Source of the DNA: Pelodera strongyloides
Lineage: Eukaryota; Nematoda; Chromadorea; Rhabditida; Rhabditidae
Reading direction: 5' to 3'
Assembly (NCBI GenBank): GCA_036852015.1
Contig: JAANDG010000380.1
Location: 1-64,000 of the forward strand
Length of the DNA: 64,000 nucleotides
The notes below the pieces were generated by a model. That model was given only the letters and a program-made list of their open reading frames with translations, did not search any database and had not been told where the DNA came from. Below, piece by piece: positions 44,856-58,054 of this stretch. Position 1 is the stretch's first letter, and every line of letters starts with the position of its first letter. The position numbers were made by a program, and so were the translations under genes.

Positions 44856-47800
44856 TGTATGGTTCACTTGAATGCTTGATAGTATGGGAGTATGGATACG
44901 GTACCAATAAGCGGAGTTTAGTCTTCTACCCCGACACTGTACTTATATACCCAAAAAGCGCAAAAAAAAAACTGTGACGTGGTTGAGCGATTATCATTTT
45001 TCTTCTTATATTTCCTACAAAAATATATTTGGTCAAGTTAGACCAAGGAACGATAAACCACCCACTTCGTATGTCACTTTAACGACAATTTTAATGACAA
45101 AATTTGTCATTTTCACGGCTTTTAGCCAAAAAGCTAACATTTTCCAAACATTTCCAACATATCAATCACCATTTTATCACACAAATGGGTCAGATTGGCT
45201 TTGATTGACAATGTTCCATAAACATTGATCGATTACATGATAGAATTTGGAGAAATTCATTTGAACTTCTTACCCCAAAACGGTCTTTGCCGTTGCTTTA
45301 ATGAACGGAAACTACAGTGAATTTTCAATGGATGGCAATTACTCAAACGGTTCTTTTTCAAAATTACGGCGCGCAGTGGCGCGCAAGGAGTGAGCGCAAG
45401 GTGTTCAATTCCGACTGGATGACCTGTGCAGCACTGGTGGCGTGCCAGTGGCGCATCAATCGCGTCCTCTGCAAACAGTGCGCCACAGGCGTGCCATAAT
45501 TTCCCTTCACACTAGTTTTCCGCCAAATGTGCGCTGCGCAACCTTCAGTTTTCCCTAACAACAGCTTTCCCCATTACGCAGGCTTCTAAACAACCACAAG
45601 AGATTCAATTGCCTTGATTATTAAATTTTCTAAAACAAGTCAACAAGTCACGGTACATCATTGGCGCATTGGCTACACAACATTAGAAGACCGGTGAAGA
45701 AAACTTATCAGCGTACATATGGTACAATAAACTTATCGTCGTACTTCGCGAAGCAATGCATGGTGCAATGCAAAACTATGTAAATCTTGAAGCCAAGTCC
45801 TATACTATATGTACGGCTTTCCATTTTCTTTACCCGCTAATCAATTACAGTTGCAGCTGGTTCGTTATATATTGATAAATAAATTCACAATATGAATTTT
45901 GGACAGTCACGGGCGTCACGGCTCATCAACACGACGTGTATCCGTTAGCCTCAATGTTTCGCGATTCTTGTAAGCACAGCCACAACGCGAACTTCGATGG
46001 TGCACTGCGAAAAAAAATGCGTCTCTCGCCGCGCCCTTCGCCCAGTCTTCGCCAGGCTCCCGCCAAGTTCTCGCGCGTACCCTGACTATCCTGAACCTGG
46101 AAGTTAGAAGGCGCCGCTCACATTTTTTCAGGTTGCGCCAATCTTCGAGAACTTGCCGCGCGAAATATTAGCCCCAGGTTTTCGCCGCGCTTTTTCGTCC
46201 ACGCACAATTCCCACTAACAGTAAGGGTTCGCCACAGCAAATTTTACAATTAGACAATAAAGTTAATAAATTGAAACAATTCACCGCGAAACATCTTTGT
46301 TTTATACACTAGAGTTCAAGAGTCAGCATACTTTTGGTGTTTTAGTAAAGAGTTATTTATGCATACAATCATAAGGAGTTATATAATCTTTTCCTTATCT
46401 TTTCCTTTTTATGTTGGGTTTTTCATGATCTGTTTAGTAGTGTTTATTCGTTATCTCACTGTACATATGTGCGCATTTTCAGGTTTCAACAGTCATACAT
46501 ATTATTATGAAAGGCAAAAAGTTGCACTTTCCATATCAACAGATACAGTATGAAGTATGAGAACAAAAACATCTTTGTGCTTATATAGAGACAGTTTTTA
46601 CAGTATTTCGAGGGAGCGATTTTTATCATTATAGGTTATAGGCCAATGAACGATTTTAAATCCTCAGATAATTTATCATTTTAACACTTGACTATAACTA
46701 CCACTAATCACTCATTTGCACGACTTTTAGCCAAAACGAAAAAAGGAAATTCTAAACATTCACGCAATTAATCATCTTTCGCCGTTTCACATCAAATGGG
46801 GAAGTTTTTGAGCTTTATAAATAAACAGTGATGGATTGAAATGCGCAAAGGTTCTTTTTGGCGATTGAACTGTTCTTTGTACTAATATAGATAGGGAAGA
46901 ATGTCAACTAGGAGCGTCAGAGTCCGGGTTGAACCATTCTACCCCGCTGTCGGCGAATCAACATTGAAAAAAAGCACTGAGACTCATTTTAAAGGGACAG
47001 GCCCACATAAAAGGTTTTTCTCAATTTACTTATACGGGACATCCGGAATTTCAGAAATATTACTGTAAAAACTTTACACCTAGAAATCGCAGAGTTATTC
47101 CACGGCAAATAGTGCAGCCAAGTAGTCAGAAAGGTTAAACTACGTTTTTACAGTTAATACATGTCCATTAGCATTCTTTTTCTATATAATACTTGTTAAT
47201 CGAATGAAGAACATTTCTGAGAAAAGTTTTCAATACTGTAGTGCCCTAAAAGAGCTGATCCTGACTACGGTACCTGGCCGAACTGTTTGCCGGGGAATTA
47301 CTCTGTGAGTTCTAGGTGCAAAGAAATGCAATTTTCACAGTAATATTTGAAGGAACTTGTTGATGTAGCAATGATGATGTAAGGAACAGTAGCAAGCGAG
47401 TTCGAGGCGAAAAGGGGGAGTTGTGCGCCAACTATTGTTGTGCGACAATACAAATAAAAGTTAATAAAAGTATTAAAAAATTACCTTCTTTCGTGAAAAC
47501 ATGTTCAAACAGCCGTCGTAGAATGAAATTCGTTTTCTTTTAAATAGCACGAGCAAATAGATTTCAGCAAATACTCGAACTGGCTAGTTTTATAGTCTGA
47601 TATCTATCCACCCAAAAACCTATCAGATTTCGGTTTATTTGAAATATTCGTCCAAGTTCACTTTAATTGATGGAGCATCAATCAACATGATATCAATAAT
47701 TTGATTAGACAGAATCAACACAAAAACAGTGATAATCACTTCCCATTCAATTAAACACATGTTGCGAACGAGAGCAAATTAACAGAAAACGGTTCAATCC

Positions 47801-49329
47801 TTGAAATCGCCGTGTTGTTCTGGGGCGCGCTTTGGTCGCTACATTCCCTAGGTAGGAGGAAACGTGACTTTACTAAAGTGACCTGTTGTTTTGTGTGTTC
47901 TCTGATCATTTAATTTGCATCGGATTGCAAGATGCAGTTCCGCCACAGTTACGTCGCGGGTGCGCACCTCGCACCCAGCCGTCTTCGCCACTTCTTTTTG
48001 GTGCGCTGCGCGGTTCGCGACGAGTACGAATACGTTTCGCAAACTTGTTATAAGAGCGCATTCAAGATGGGCATTGTTGAGGACCAGAGAACGCCAGACA
48101 GTTGCGGCGCAAACAAGGGGCCGCGAGTACGGCGCGGCGGGCTACGTCTAGGATGCTCTGGCCCCAGGGATACGCGAAAGGAATTGTATTCAAGGTATGT
48201 TTTCGTCGCACACTAGGCCGTTAGCCCCGCTACAGCCAGAAAGAGCATGCTGCCGCGGTCGCTACTTGTTTAGTTTGGGATGAATTTCAGATATTCTTGT
48301 ATTCTTCAATTATCCAATCTCATACAACGCAATCAATGCACGTCCATAAAAAACTCAACAACACTTCCTTTACATTCATGGTGGTTGTGAGTTCAAAAGA
48401 AGGCAACCCTCAACCTAACCGTAAATACTATACCTAAATTTGCGCTCTACATAGATACTGTGGGTTAACATTCCAAGTTCCCAAATACAAGGGAAACAAA
48501 ATCTAAGCCCAATTAAGTCCTAAAAGGAAATCAAGTTTGCCATTTGCTTCTTTCAGTAACTTGAAGCATTATCAGAGCAGTATTGGATAACAAGTAGCAA
48601 CGGAGGAAAGTTCATTCCGCGATAAAACGACGTGCATTTGCATTCTGCGCCGTGCACGCGAAACCGCACAATTTTCATGCGAAAACACTGCACATTACAA
48701 TAAGCGGTAAAAGCTTGTAAAACTTACCTTCGTTGTTGGCAATTTTGATATTCCGAATAGATTTAACAAAAAACAATCAAAGTCCTGTAGTAAGTACCCA
48801 CCTTATAGTTGAACATGATGACGATCCGCTATTGAAATGTAGTGTTTCAAATGTTAATTGCCTTGATTCCACTCTTTTACCAATGTTTATATGCTTTTTT
48901 GGCAAGTCAACTGACATATTTAAAACAAAAGTGTATCTTGATCGCGTGAATAAGAAATGTTATGATAAATGTTTTGCGTGTTATAATAACTGTCCGCTGA
49001 CAGACCGTCTCATTTTGTTTCTTTTTTTAGAAGAAAAAGAGAGAGCAGAAATGTTGCGATTTTCGTGTTCTGAACTAGCGATAGAAATAAAAGAGGAAAT
49101 GGGTTTCAGTGGGCTCGCAGTTTAAAGAAAAATAAGCTATAAGTGCACAATTCGTTTCATAAATTGCCTAGGGTTTTGTTTGCGTTCGGAGTTTGGGTTG
49201 GGACCACAGCCTGGACACTTCTACCAAGTTGTCATCTGGAACTCGCCGTCTACTCTCTGGGCGTCTGCAATGTGAAACTTTGGCCCTTTGGCGGGATCAC
49301 GGCCTACAAAAAAATGGATGGACCTAGGT

Positions 49330-49400
49330 GTAGCGGCCCACCCATTTCGGGCCTAGTGTGGGCGGCTCATCGGCCACGTTTCCTCGGTGTGCGAATCAAG
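49330..49400. repeat. GGCCCACC...GGGCC repeat, copy 1
   Basis: CGGCCCACCCATTTCGGGCC, then AGTGTGGGCG, then CATCGGCCACGTTTCCTCGG. The same order occurs at about 56318-56400. Confidence 0.55.
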
Positions 49401-49837
49401 TCATATTCATTGAAAAATGTTTACTAGCTCTTGCCCACTCTTGCCCAATAAAAAAGACCCCTTTCAGCATTTTTAGGATGTCATTATGGAGGAAATTAGA
49501 TGTTTTTTCCTCTTTCTTGGTAACCGAATTTTTAGTGTTGTCTTATTCAAGTCATTATATAATTGTGTTTTCTACTATATGAAAGGTCAAAGAACGTTCG
49601 AAAGTTTTCTTCGATTAACTCGTGAATTTCGCCTTTTTTGTGGAGAATAATGGCAACATTCTCCGACTGGCACATTTATCAAAACTTTCATTTTTGTCAT
49701 ATTTTTGTGTGACGAAAACACATGAATTGAAACAAAATATGAAGGAAACGCATAATCGGTCTCGTACAAAACACGAAGGAAAATAGAGCGTAGAGGGAGA
49801 TTTTTAACCCTTATCATTTTTCTTCAAACACACATTT

Positions 49838-50042
49838 TAAAGCGAAATGGTGGTCTGTCTCGAAAAAAATTACCGCCCGGTTTCTGAAACGCATCTCAAG
49901 TACTTGCATTCATATGCATTTATGCAACGTGGGGTCTAATTGGGGTCTAGTTTTTATTCTAATTTGTCCTCATTTGCATATGCAGCATAAGAAAGCAGGT
50001 GTACGCAATGCGTTTCAAAAACCGGCCGGTATTTCGCTTTAA
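49838..50042. mobile_element. MITE family 1 copy, left arm altered
   Basis: Left end TTTAAAGCGAAATGGTGG has an internal insertion before TTACCGCCCGGTTTCTGAAA; right end CCGGCCGGTATTTCGCTTTA is intact. Confidence 0.8.
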
Positions 50043-50075
50043 ATGAAATTGTTTTAAATATTTCTCACATAAGCA

Positions 50076-50251
50076 TTAAAGCGAAATACCGGCCGGTTTT
50101 TGGAACACATCGTGTAGACCAGCATTCTTATACTGCAAATGAACATAAATTAGAATAAAAAATCGAGCTAAATTCGAGCAAATTAGCATAAATACGTAAG
50201 AATTCCGTTGTTCACGACGCGTTTCAAAAACCGGCCGGTATTTCGCTTTAA
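50076..50251. mobile_element. MITE family 1 copy, 34 bp after the previous one
   Basis: TTAAAGCGAAATACCGGCCG to CCGGCCGGTATTTCGCTTTA. Its right end stops 21 nt from a predicted donor at 50272, so it lies just inside the first intron of the gene fragment at 50273-50392. Confidence 0.88.
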
Positions 50252-50272
50252 GTTAAATAAAAGAGAACATAC

Positions 50273-50392
50273 CTTACGCGGGACTGCCTTGTAAATAAGC
50301 GCACAGATCAACACACAACACGCTATGGTAGCACAGGCAAACCAGGGTGTGGACAAAGTTATTGCATAATTAATTTGTGTCAGCATTATCAT
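50273..50392 (-). CDS. putative first exon of a membrane-anchored protein (partial)
   Basis: ATG at 50392 follows a TTTCCTAG acceptor by 10 nt, and 40 codons end at a GTATGT donor in phase 0. The product is a single hydrophobic span (WFACATIACCVLICALIY) followed by KAVPRK. This is the layout of exon 1 of the anchored lactamase copy at 31 kb, but I found no lactamase exons downstream. Possible next exons at 48784-48728 and near 47530-47485 keep phase, but are short and unconvincing. Either a small membrane protein or a decayed gene start. Confidence 0.35.
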
Positions 50393-51202
50393 CGATGTCC
50401 TAGGAAATCATTAAGTTACAGTAAGAAATTGGCTGCACAATAGAATGGAGTACAAAAAACCTTCATTAGTGTTAGAGGCGGTAGATAAGAGCTTACAAAT
50501 TGTGTTAAATATTACTGTATTCGTGTGTTGAGATGAAAATTTGTAGAGCCTATTAGATGAATGCAGTCTATTTATTGATTTGATGTACCCAAAGTATATT
50601 TATAAATAAAGTTAGTATACGGATGATTTGTTATCTCTTTGCACTACCTACATACAGACACTATGTAAAATCAGTAAAATCACTCCATATAGAACGACAA
50701 CAATAAGTGGATAAATAAAGTAAATAAAGGAAGGAAATGCACGGCTGATTTGTTACGGTAGTATTCTGTAGTGGATACCATAACACAGTAATAAAAGGGT
50801 CAAAGAAAAGAATTACAGAATATTGAAAACTTCCTCGTATATATGCTGGTTGAAAACCGAGCGAACTAGTATGAATATCCGCTGTTCGATCCTTGGATAA
50901 CCTTCTGTTGTAACAATAAAACTTTTACTGATAAAATAAAGTAGTTGAAAAAAACTTTATGACTCCATGATCTTTTCTTACCAGATGCAGGTCGTAATAA
51001 AATTTGATGGGACATGGACTTAGGCTTAGGGCATGTTATGTCCATGCTCTTTATCTTTTACAACACTGTAATAGCTTTGTCCTACTTATCTTATTGTTTA
51101 CTTAGAATTAGAGAGTCAGGACCACTTCAAACAAGTTATGTTGAGTCTTGGGTAGCGTTATGCCGACCGTAAACAGTAAAATACCCATGCGTGTGTAAAA
51201 GG

Positions 51203-51275
51203 TGTAAGTTACCACCGAGCGGACTTGAACCAGGGAGCCCATACTTACCAGCTTGGTTCTCTACCGAGCAAGACA
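51203..51275 (-). tRNA. tRNA-like pseudogene
   Basis: Minus strand: B box GGTTCAAGTCC and A-box-like TTGCTCGGTAGAGAACC; the outer GTTGTC/GGTAAC ends pair with two wobbles, but the T stem does not form. A decayed tRNA or SINE head. Confidence 0.35.
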
Positions 51276-51712
51276 ACTTGACCAATTTTGGGTCCAATTC
51301 GTCTATTAAAGCGGTATTGTACCTTGTTTTGGGTTTTTTGTCTTGAACAAAAACTAAGGCATGGAACATATCAAAATAAAAATAACAATAAATGACCACG
51401 TCGTACAAAAAAAATAACTCAAAGTTACCCTTATGTATGGAAAACACAGATCTGCGTGCCGGTCCTCGTTTCTGAACTTGCGGGGCACCACGAAAAGAAC
51501 ACAGTATTTGGCGAGAGTGTGGCGTCTAGCGTACGCTGTGGAGCTGTACAGCTAGAGAACGGCGAGATATGGTGCAATACTGCTTTAAAAAAAAAGTATG
51601 TTGAACATCTCCACTATCATATATTGAAACGTATGTATGTTGAACATCTACATTCCCATATATTGAAACGTACTTGACATAGCTTATACTTAGCAGCTTA
51701 ATTATGTTCTTA

Positions 51713-51951
51713 CCGGACGGCTATCGCCACCTGAGGCCACATCAAATGCTATCTAAACGATACTTGAAGTGCGCATTATATGAAACGTCTGAAGCGCATA
51801 TTCCACCGTTTATGTTAAAAGATCCTATTGTGCATATTTTGTAAATATGCAAACAGTTGCCTACTTATACCAAATGCCAGAAACGTATAAAAAATTGGTC
51901 GTAATCACAAATAAATTCACCCGGCCACAAACTCTTCTCCTTTATATTGTT
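51713..51951 (-). mobile_element. Helitron-like element, eroded 5' end
   Basis: On the minus strand it begins near TATAAAGGAGAAGAGTTTG and ends CAGGTGGCGATAGCCGTCCGG followed by T. The left TC end is not visible. Confidence 0.55.
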
Positions 51952-52370
51952 CTTATGTAGTCGGCCTCTCATCTCAAATTTCTGCAACAAAAAGCCCTTC
52001 TTGGACGCGCTGATAGTATTCGAATTGACGTTATTTTTCTTTTGTTCCGATTTGTATTAGTAGGGGTTTGCAGACGTCCAACATTTCCACTGGTTATTCG
52101 ATTACTTTATTTTTTCGGAAACAAATGTTCATCAGGCATCGCATCGTGGTGGTGATGCTGCTATCGTGATTTACACAACTTCCGTGACCATTTCGTCTGA
52201 TGAACGCACATATGTAATTACTTACTACTTTTGCATTGATTTGATTGTTTGGTTTGTATTCGGAAAGCGCAACTTCCATAAAGTTGTATTAGTGGGAAGT
52301 TGACGATTACTTAGAATCCTGTGCAATTCATACCGAAAATCCCAAGGTACCACAAGGATTATTATATGTA

Positions 52371-52609
52371 CCAGACGGCTCACGCCGCCTGAGGCGACTT
52401 ACATGGAAATATGATTGGTTTAGCATGGGCATACTTATGTACAAAGTTTCAAACGTATCATAAGAAATTCACATAATAGAAAACAATTGCATATGCATAC
52501 TTCGATATTGAGCTGCGACACTCTTTTTATACCCGAACAGGAAATTTGCATTTCCGTCACGCACATCGCTATGCAAATTAGGCTACAGTTACTCTTTTAT
52601 ATAATAAGA
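52371..52609 (-). mobile_element. non-autonomous Helitron-like element, complete
   Basis: On the minus strand: A|TCTTATTATATAAAAGAG at the 5' end and CAGGCGGCGTGAGCCGTCTGG|T at the 3' end, 239 bp. Insertion between A and T is as expected for Helitrons. The best-preserved copy of this family in the window. Confidence 0.75.
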
Positions 52610-52973
52610 TATACCATACGAAATATTGACCATGTATTACACCACGGATTGCGTCTTCTTTAAAAAATGCCAGCGATTATTATATGTATATTTATGTGCT
52701 TATATATATCAAAATACTGAACCGCTCCATGCACATTCACAGTTTCAAAACCTGTTTGTATGAATACAAAAAGGATGCGATGTAACAATAATCCCCTAAT
52801 CTGGACTGGCAATCTCGAGCTTTCATTGTTATGGGATATGAGTTGGATTACCATTATTTTTCGGAAACCGGTACTACTTTCACAGAAATGTGTTAAGGTG
52901 TAGATCATTTTTGTACACCCAACGCTTTCACTTTCAGTCACCAAACAATTGTGCATTCAGTTTAGAGGTAGTA

Positions 52974-54636
52974 ATGGAAACAAAATACGGCGAAGATATG
53001 GCCGAGGCTTTCCGATATGGTTGGAAATATGTTTATGTAAGCAGTCATGCTATTCTATTAATAAAACATCCTATTAATACAGCTTAACTTCAAAAAGGGC
53101 ATGCATGTTCCCTTTAAAATTCATGCTGCCTTGCTGTGCAACCTGCACCGTTTCCGCTGATTAGGTTCATTTTGCGGGGTGTACTTAACCTTTATATTTT
53201 TACAAGTAGCAACACTAACAATGAAAATTGAGCCACACCACGTGTTTTCCGATTCCCAGCCCGCCGGCTTCAATACAAAGCGAAACAGTTCCTAAGTGGA
53301 ACTACGACGCAAGACGTCGGGTCGAATTTTGCGCCAAGTGTGCATGAGTTGCTGTACTAATAATTCAACTAGTTGTTATGCAACTCCCCCTCCACCCTTG
53401 CTCCCCCTCATTCGTGGGGGCGACTCCCGACCGGCGAGATATCCCCTTTGTAGACTGGGGCGGGCGGGAGCCGAACCTGTCCCAAACCTGATCCTCCACC
53501 TCTGCAAAACTAGTCCTTCCCGCGTAGAGCCATAGTCTCGTTTCGCAAATTTCGCATATAGAAATACTTTTTATTTAAAAATGTTTTTGTTTATATCTTT
53601 GAACATCTATGTATCCGGACATCACAGATATATTATCTTATGGGGGGCTTCGACTTTTTAGGAGAAGGCATTTTTCCACAGATTTTCTCAATAGCACTGT
53701 GTCTCGATTTTTCATTGATGTACATATACATATACTTACTGAGACGCGCGTTTTTCCAACAAAATTACAGTTTTTCGTTTATTCATACACACACAGCTAA
53801 CTATCTAACAATTTATCGATGTATCGCGCGTGTACTGCAAGCCACGAAAGCTTTATAAAACGTAGGAATCCAGCAAAAAATTAAAGAAAAACTGTTGTTT
53901 TGAAACATGTTCTTTGATTTTGGAGAATTAACAGCGTCACACTATTCGTGTGCTCTAAAACATTTCCAGAGAAACGCAAACTTATATTACTTATATAAGA
54001 CCTTGACATCTCAATTCGTCCTCAACCTAAACGTTATACTCTATGGTCTATGTTGTTTCTCCGATTATCCATCCCATATATATGAGGACCACAAAAACAT
54101 ACCATAACTTTTGAATTGCCGCGTTTCTATCTAGACAGCACGTACTCACTGTTTGTGTTCATACATATGATTATTGTTTGGATATCTATTTGCTTTTATA
54201 CATTATACTTATACACTGCTATGACAATTCTTCGTATTTTTGCGTGTGCGTTTTTTTATTACCAGTATTCTCGGGACGACGGAAATGTTCCGTTGGGGAA
54301 TTCATTTATATGCAAATTTCTCGACTACCTAGACTACCTAGAGGAAAAATTTGCATGCAAATGAGTTCCCCAACGGAACATTTCCGTCGTCCCGAGAATA
54401 CGGGTTACCGAGTTATTATTATGAATGCAAATATTTTCCCAGCACATTTATACTGTGCACTTTTTATCATCCCACAATTGTGTTTCCCCATTGTTGACGA
54501 AAGTTTTCTCTTCTTTTTCTTTGCTTTTAGCGCGCAGCGCGTAGCGCCCTTTCCACAAGAAAGAGAACAGAAACCATTCCAGAAAAAAAGATTTCCGGAT
54601 GACGAATTTCATGAAAGAATTTGGTCGCATTTGTGA
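52974..54636 (+). CDS. possible small gene (weak model)
   Basis: An exon-like piece 52974-53036 follows a CTTTCAG acceptor and ends at a GTAAGC donor: 21 codons, METKYGEDMAEAFRYGWKYV then Y. About 1.5 kb on, 54532-54636 reads as a C-terminal exon after a CTTTTAG acceptor (PFPQEREQKPFQKKRFPDDE, then HERIWSHL and stop). A hydrophobic middle exon (about 53625-53718, with FPQIFSIALCLDFSL) would link the phases but needs a poor GTACAT donor. I recognise no family. The palindrome at 54255-54415 would lie in the last intron. Confidence 0.25.
54255..54415. mobile_element. palindromic element (family 5)
   Basis: Arms CCAGTATTCTCGGGACGACG...GTTCCGTTGGGGAA and the reverse complement, near-perfect for ~60 bp per side, with TTTGCATGCAAAT-like text toward the centre. 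The ends resemble the TATTCTCG ends of family 3 at 22107-22405. Confidence 0.8.
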
Positions 54637-54769
54637 AATGTTTGATTAAAATTATTGGGTTTTCGGTGAAAAGTTGACCTCGGCGAACATGCCTTCACCT
54701 CAAACATTGTTGTTTGGAAAAGATGGGCAGAAACAAAAAGAGGAACTAGAACTCTCTTGTTTAAATTGT

Positions 54770-54770
<1 letters not shown>

Positions 54771-54813
<43 letters not shown>
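54771..54813. repeat. CT microsatellite
   Basis: (CT)n of about 40 bases, plus strand pyrimidine. Confidence 0.95.
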
Positions 54814-54816
<3 letters not shown>

Positions 54817-55010
54817 ACTCTAGCCTAAACGGTAAGGTTGGAGACTTGAGGCGACCATGAGCATATCCTAAACGAACACTTGAGCTTGAGATTTATGCAA
54901 ATATTCCATATTTGCATTTTGCACTTGATAAAAATAAGAACAAACCACCGATCGTGAAGTGACCTTTAAGTGCCCTTGGTGAAGTTTTTCTCACAGTTGC
55001 TATCTCTCTA

Positions 55011-55037
55011 TCCATCTCTCTCCCCCTCTCTCTCTCT

Positions 55038-55118
<81 letters not shown>

Positions 55119-55138
55119 CATCTCTTTCTCTCTCTCCA
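55011..55138. repeat. CT microsatellite, ~125 bp
   Basis: (CT)n with single-base interruptions; the longest simple repeat of this kind in the window. Confidence 0.95.
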
Positions 55139-56317
55139 ATCTCATCCCAAAAGATATCTCCATATCCGGACGCGAGAGCTCGATCCCATCGATCTCCTAC
55201 TACGATTGACACATTTTTGGAATCTCTTTTCCGGGATTACCAACTTTTGGCATATATTCAAAGATCAAACGTTTTACGAATTATAAAGGCGACGTAGGTA
55301 GCTCTAGTTGCAGTCAGTTTGTCGTTTTACCTTTATTTGATGAAAGAAAACAAAAGCCTAAGCCTAAGCCTAAGGCCGTAAAACTTCACTTATGATCGAG
55401 CGAAACCCAACTCTATTCCTGTAAATTTGTTGAAATAATTATGCCATTTTTATAGTGCTTTCTTTCTTTCGTTTGTTTTATTAGTATTATTATTTATTTA
55501 TTCTTTGATAATAGCCTTATTATATTGACATGTTTTAGTAATAAATGTTGTGTTTGTTAAATATGCATAGCTGAATTCCGTGCATATCAAGTTTTTATGA
55601 CATCAATACGTCGACATACTTTTTGAACATTCAAAAGTATTTTTCACAACTCTTTTATCTTCTCTCTTTAAGTTTAACAAAACTAACAACCAACCCTGGC
55701 ATGAGATATTACATAGGTTTCTACTAGTTCCTCTAACTCTTCCTCTACCTGCCAATAAATTTTACTTTCGTACTTTTTGCCAACGTTCTTTCAATATATC
55801 AGATAAACAACCACAACGGCAGTGTACCGATTGCTCTTGCACGATTTTAGGTGTATTCTTATCTTATTTACTTATTTTTGTTGAGTTATTCTTGTTTTAT
55901 TTCGTAACTTGGCGGATTTTGCAAAATAAAAATCTCCGTTGTTGTTGTCTTTTCTTATTACGAAAGTTCATCGCTGCCTTCATTTACTGTTTGGCGAATT
56001 TGTCCTTTTTTTCGCCACTGTTTTTTTATCATTTATGGATTTCGGGAAAAACATTAACATTTTATTAGTAGTGATTCAGTCATTTACTTAATGGCTGTGC
56101 TAGTCCATTCGCCTTCAAAAAAATAATGATGAAGAATTTCAAATACACATCGTGCACACTTACTCTGATTGTGAGATGTTCAAAAATATTTTAATAAAGA
56201 TTTGTTATTGTTTATTCATACTATAAAATTGAGGTTCGTTTATTGACGCTGATGTTACCACAGAAAAGCGATGTTGAATGAAATGCAGGTTTCAAGAATG
56301 TTCCAACGCGAAACTTC

Positions 56318-56400
56318 GGCCCACCTTTTTCGGGCCCAGTGTAGGCGTGTGGGCCTCGGGCCCGGCGTAGGCCGCGCACCGGTCAAGTTTCCTCAGTATC
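56318..56400. repeat. GGCCCACC...GGGCC repeat, copy 2
   Basis: CGGCCCACCTTTTTCGGGCC, AGTGTAGGCG and CAAGTTTCCTCAG in the same order as at 49330-49400, with extra GGGCCTCGGGCCC inserted. Confidence 0.55.
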
Positions 56401-57984
56401 GTGGCGTTTCGTCTATTTTCTTTTCTTCGGAATACTGTTAGTAGAGTCCAACCTCAATGTCAGTTTAACTTTTAGGTATGCGTATTTTAGCAACCCTACG
56501 TGAGCTCTAGTCACAATCTTCGTTTCTTAATTCTGTTTTTATGCTTTTTCCTGTATTATCTAGTTTCTTTATTATTAGCACTTTTTGTCCTAAGATGCTA
56601 AAAGTGTCCTTCTATTGATAATCATAATATAATCAACTTTTCTTGTGTCAGAAATCACATTGGATTTTTTCTCTCTTTAGATTTATATCAAGAAACATCA
56701 GATCAAAACACACACGTGCAAAATCGAAAAATGTTCGGCTGAAACTACCGTATGATGGGTGCTCGTCAAAAGGAAAAATTACTGTTCTACGTACTTTTTA
56801 TTGGTTAAATTTGCTTAAAATGAATCTAGGTTCAGGACAATTGTGGTTCAGTGAATTGTCATTGCTCAGTGTCAAAAAATTGTGAAAATTTTACAGCATA
56901 CTGATTTTCGTGTGAGCCTGATCCTTTAAAGAGTTAGTCTTGCAATTTAGCCGACTATGTATAGTTTTTACCACTGAATTCGCCTACACTGACGAAGTTG
57001 GCGTGCAAGCAGCAACATTACGGCGTGCAAAGTTCTTTGGCAATGTGGTCGAGGGCAAAAATGCGCGCGGAATGGAAATGGCGCGCGACTTGCCCGCCGT
57101 TATGACGCCGCTTGCACGGCGAAAGCCCGAGGCGAAATGGCGTGAGTACGGCGTGCAAGCGGCAACTTTATGGCGTGGGAGTATCAACCTTACGTGGCCG
57201 TAACTTTGCCGCATGCACGGGAATTTTCGCGTCATTGTAAGCATTTTACTTGACACGGCACGGCACTTGATCGCTGAAATAATTTGCTGTTTCCCTGATG
57301 CACGATTCTGATATCATCATTTAACAATCCTGTTTTTATTATTTCTTTTTGTTTTGTGTTTTGTATTTTTGTTTCTTTCTATTTTCATTGTAACAAAGAT
57401 GTCCTTCTCTGTTACACGTCTCAGTTACACCCCTTCATTTGTCAACTGAAATATAATGTTGCACATCTTTTTCATAATTTCTTTCAGAAGTGACAAATTA
57501 CGCCACTTTTCTTCATTGATAGGCATTTTAATTGGAGTCATGTTTTATAGGATCTCTGAGAGGACTTAAAAGCGTCCAGTTTTGAGTTCCGTCACAGGTT
57601 TTCTCTTCATAGCTTATTGTTGTCATCTGCTTGGTGCGTAATATGATGGTAATGATACTTGGGTAACGTCCTTATTAGGATTAGGGTATCGTCTCTTGGG
57701 GCTAATGTTTCTAACAATAAGGTTAATGTCGGTAAACGTTCTAACAATTCCATTACCAATATTTCATATGTATGAAGTCTGAATCTGAACACTCAGATTT
57801 TCCGGACCAACGCTTGTTTCCTGTGGCTATGGACTTCTTTCAATTCGCCTCATTGAAATCTTACCTATTATTCTCCTCATTCGATGTTATAGATACGAAA
57901 GAACGAACGCTCATTATCGTTAGCCAACGATATCCCACAGAATCCCTCACTTTTTTCTCTCTCTTCTCGCACTACCTCTTCCGA

Positions 57985-57988
57985 TTAT

Positions 57989-58031
<43 letters not shown>

Positions 58032-58054
58032 TCTGTCTCTCTCTCTCTCTTGCT
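57985..58054. repeat. CT microsatellite
   Basis: (CT)n with two short interruptions. Confidence 0.95.

Larger units (their letters stand above)
44856..50272. other. intergenic, repeat-rich
   Basis: No gene I can support fully. GC-rich patches with GCGC-type words (45370-45550, 46000-46240, 47920-48250) stand out. A half copy of the TTTAAAGGGACAGGCCCA end lies at 46992. A 130-residue plus frame at 48733-49125 (with CYDKCFACYNNCPL) lacks splice or domain support. A possible 57-nt exon on the minus strand (48784-48728, phase 0 at both ends) could belong to the gene starting at 50392. Confidence 0.5.
50393..52937. other. intergenic, two Helitron-like elements and a tRNA-like piece
   Basis: AT-rich DNA without supported exons. 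Features: tRNA-like segment at 51203-51275, a 40-bp tandem pair (TATGTTGAACATCT...CATATATTGAAACG at 51598-51674) and Helitron-like ends at 51713 and 52371. Confidence 0.55.

Noticed and set aside
55000..55212. RE- or LS-repeat proteins (also at 14084, 39127, 57772, 58472)
   Set aside because: Translations of GA/CT microsatellites.
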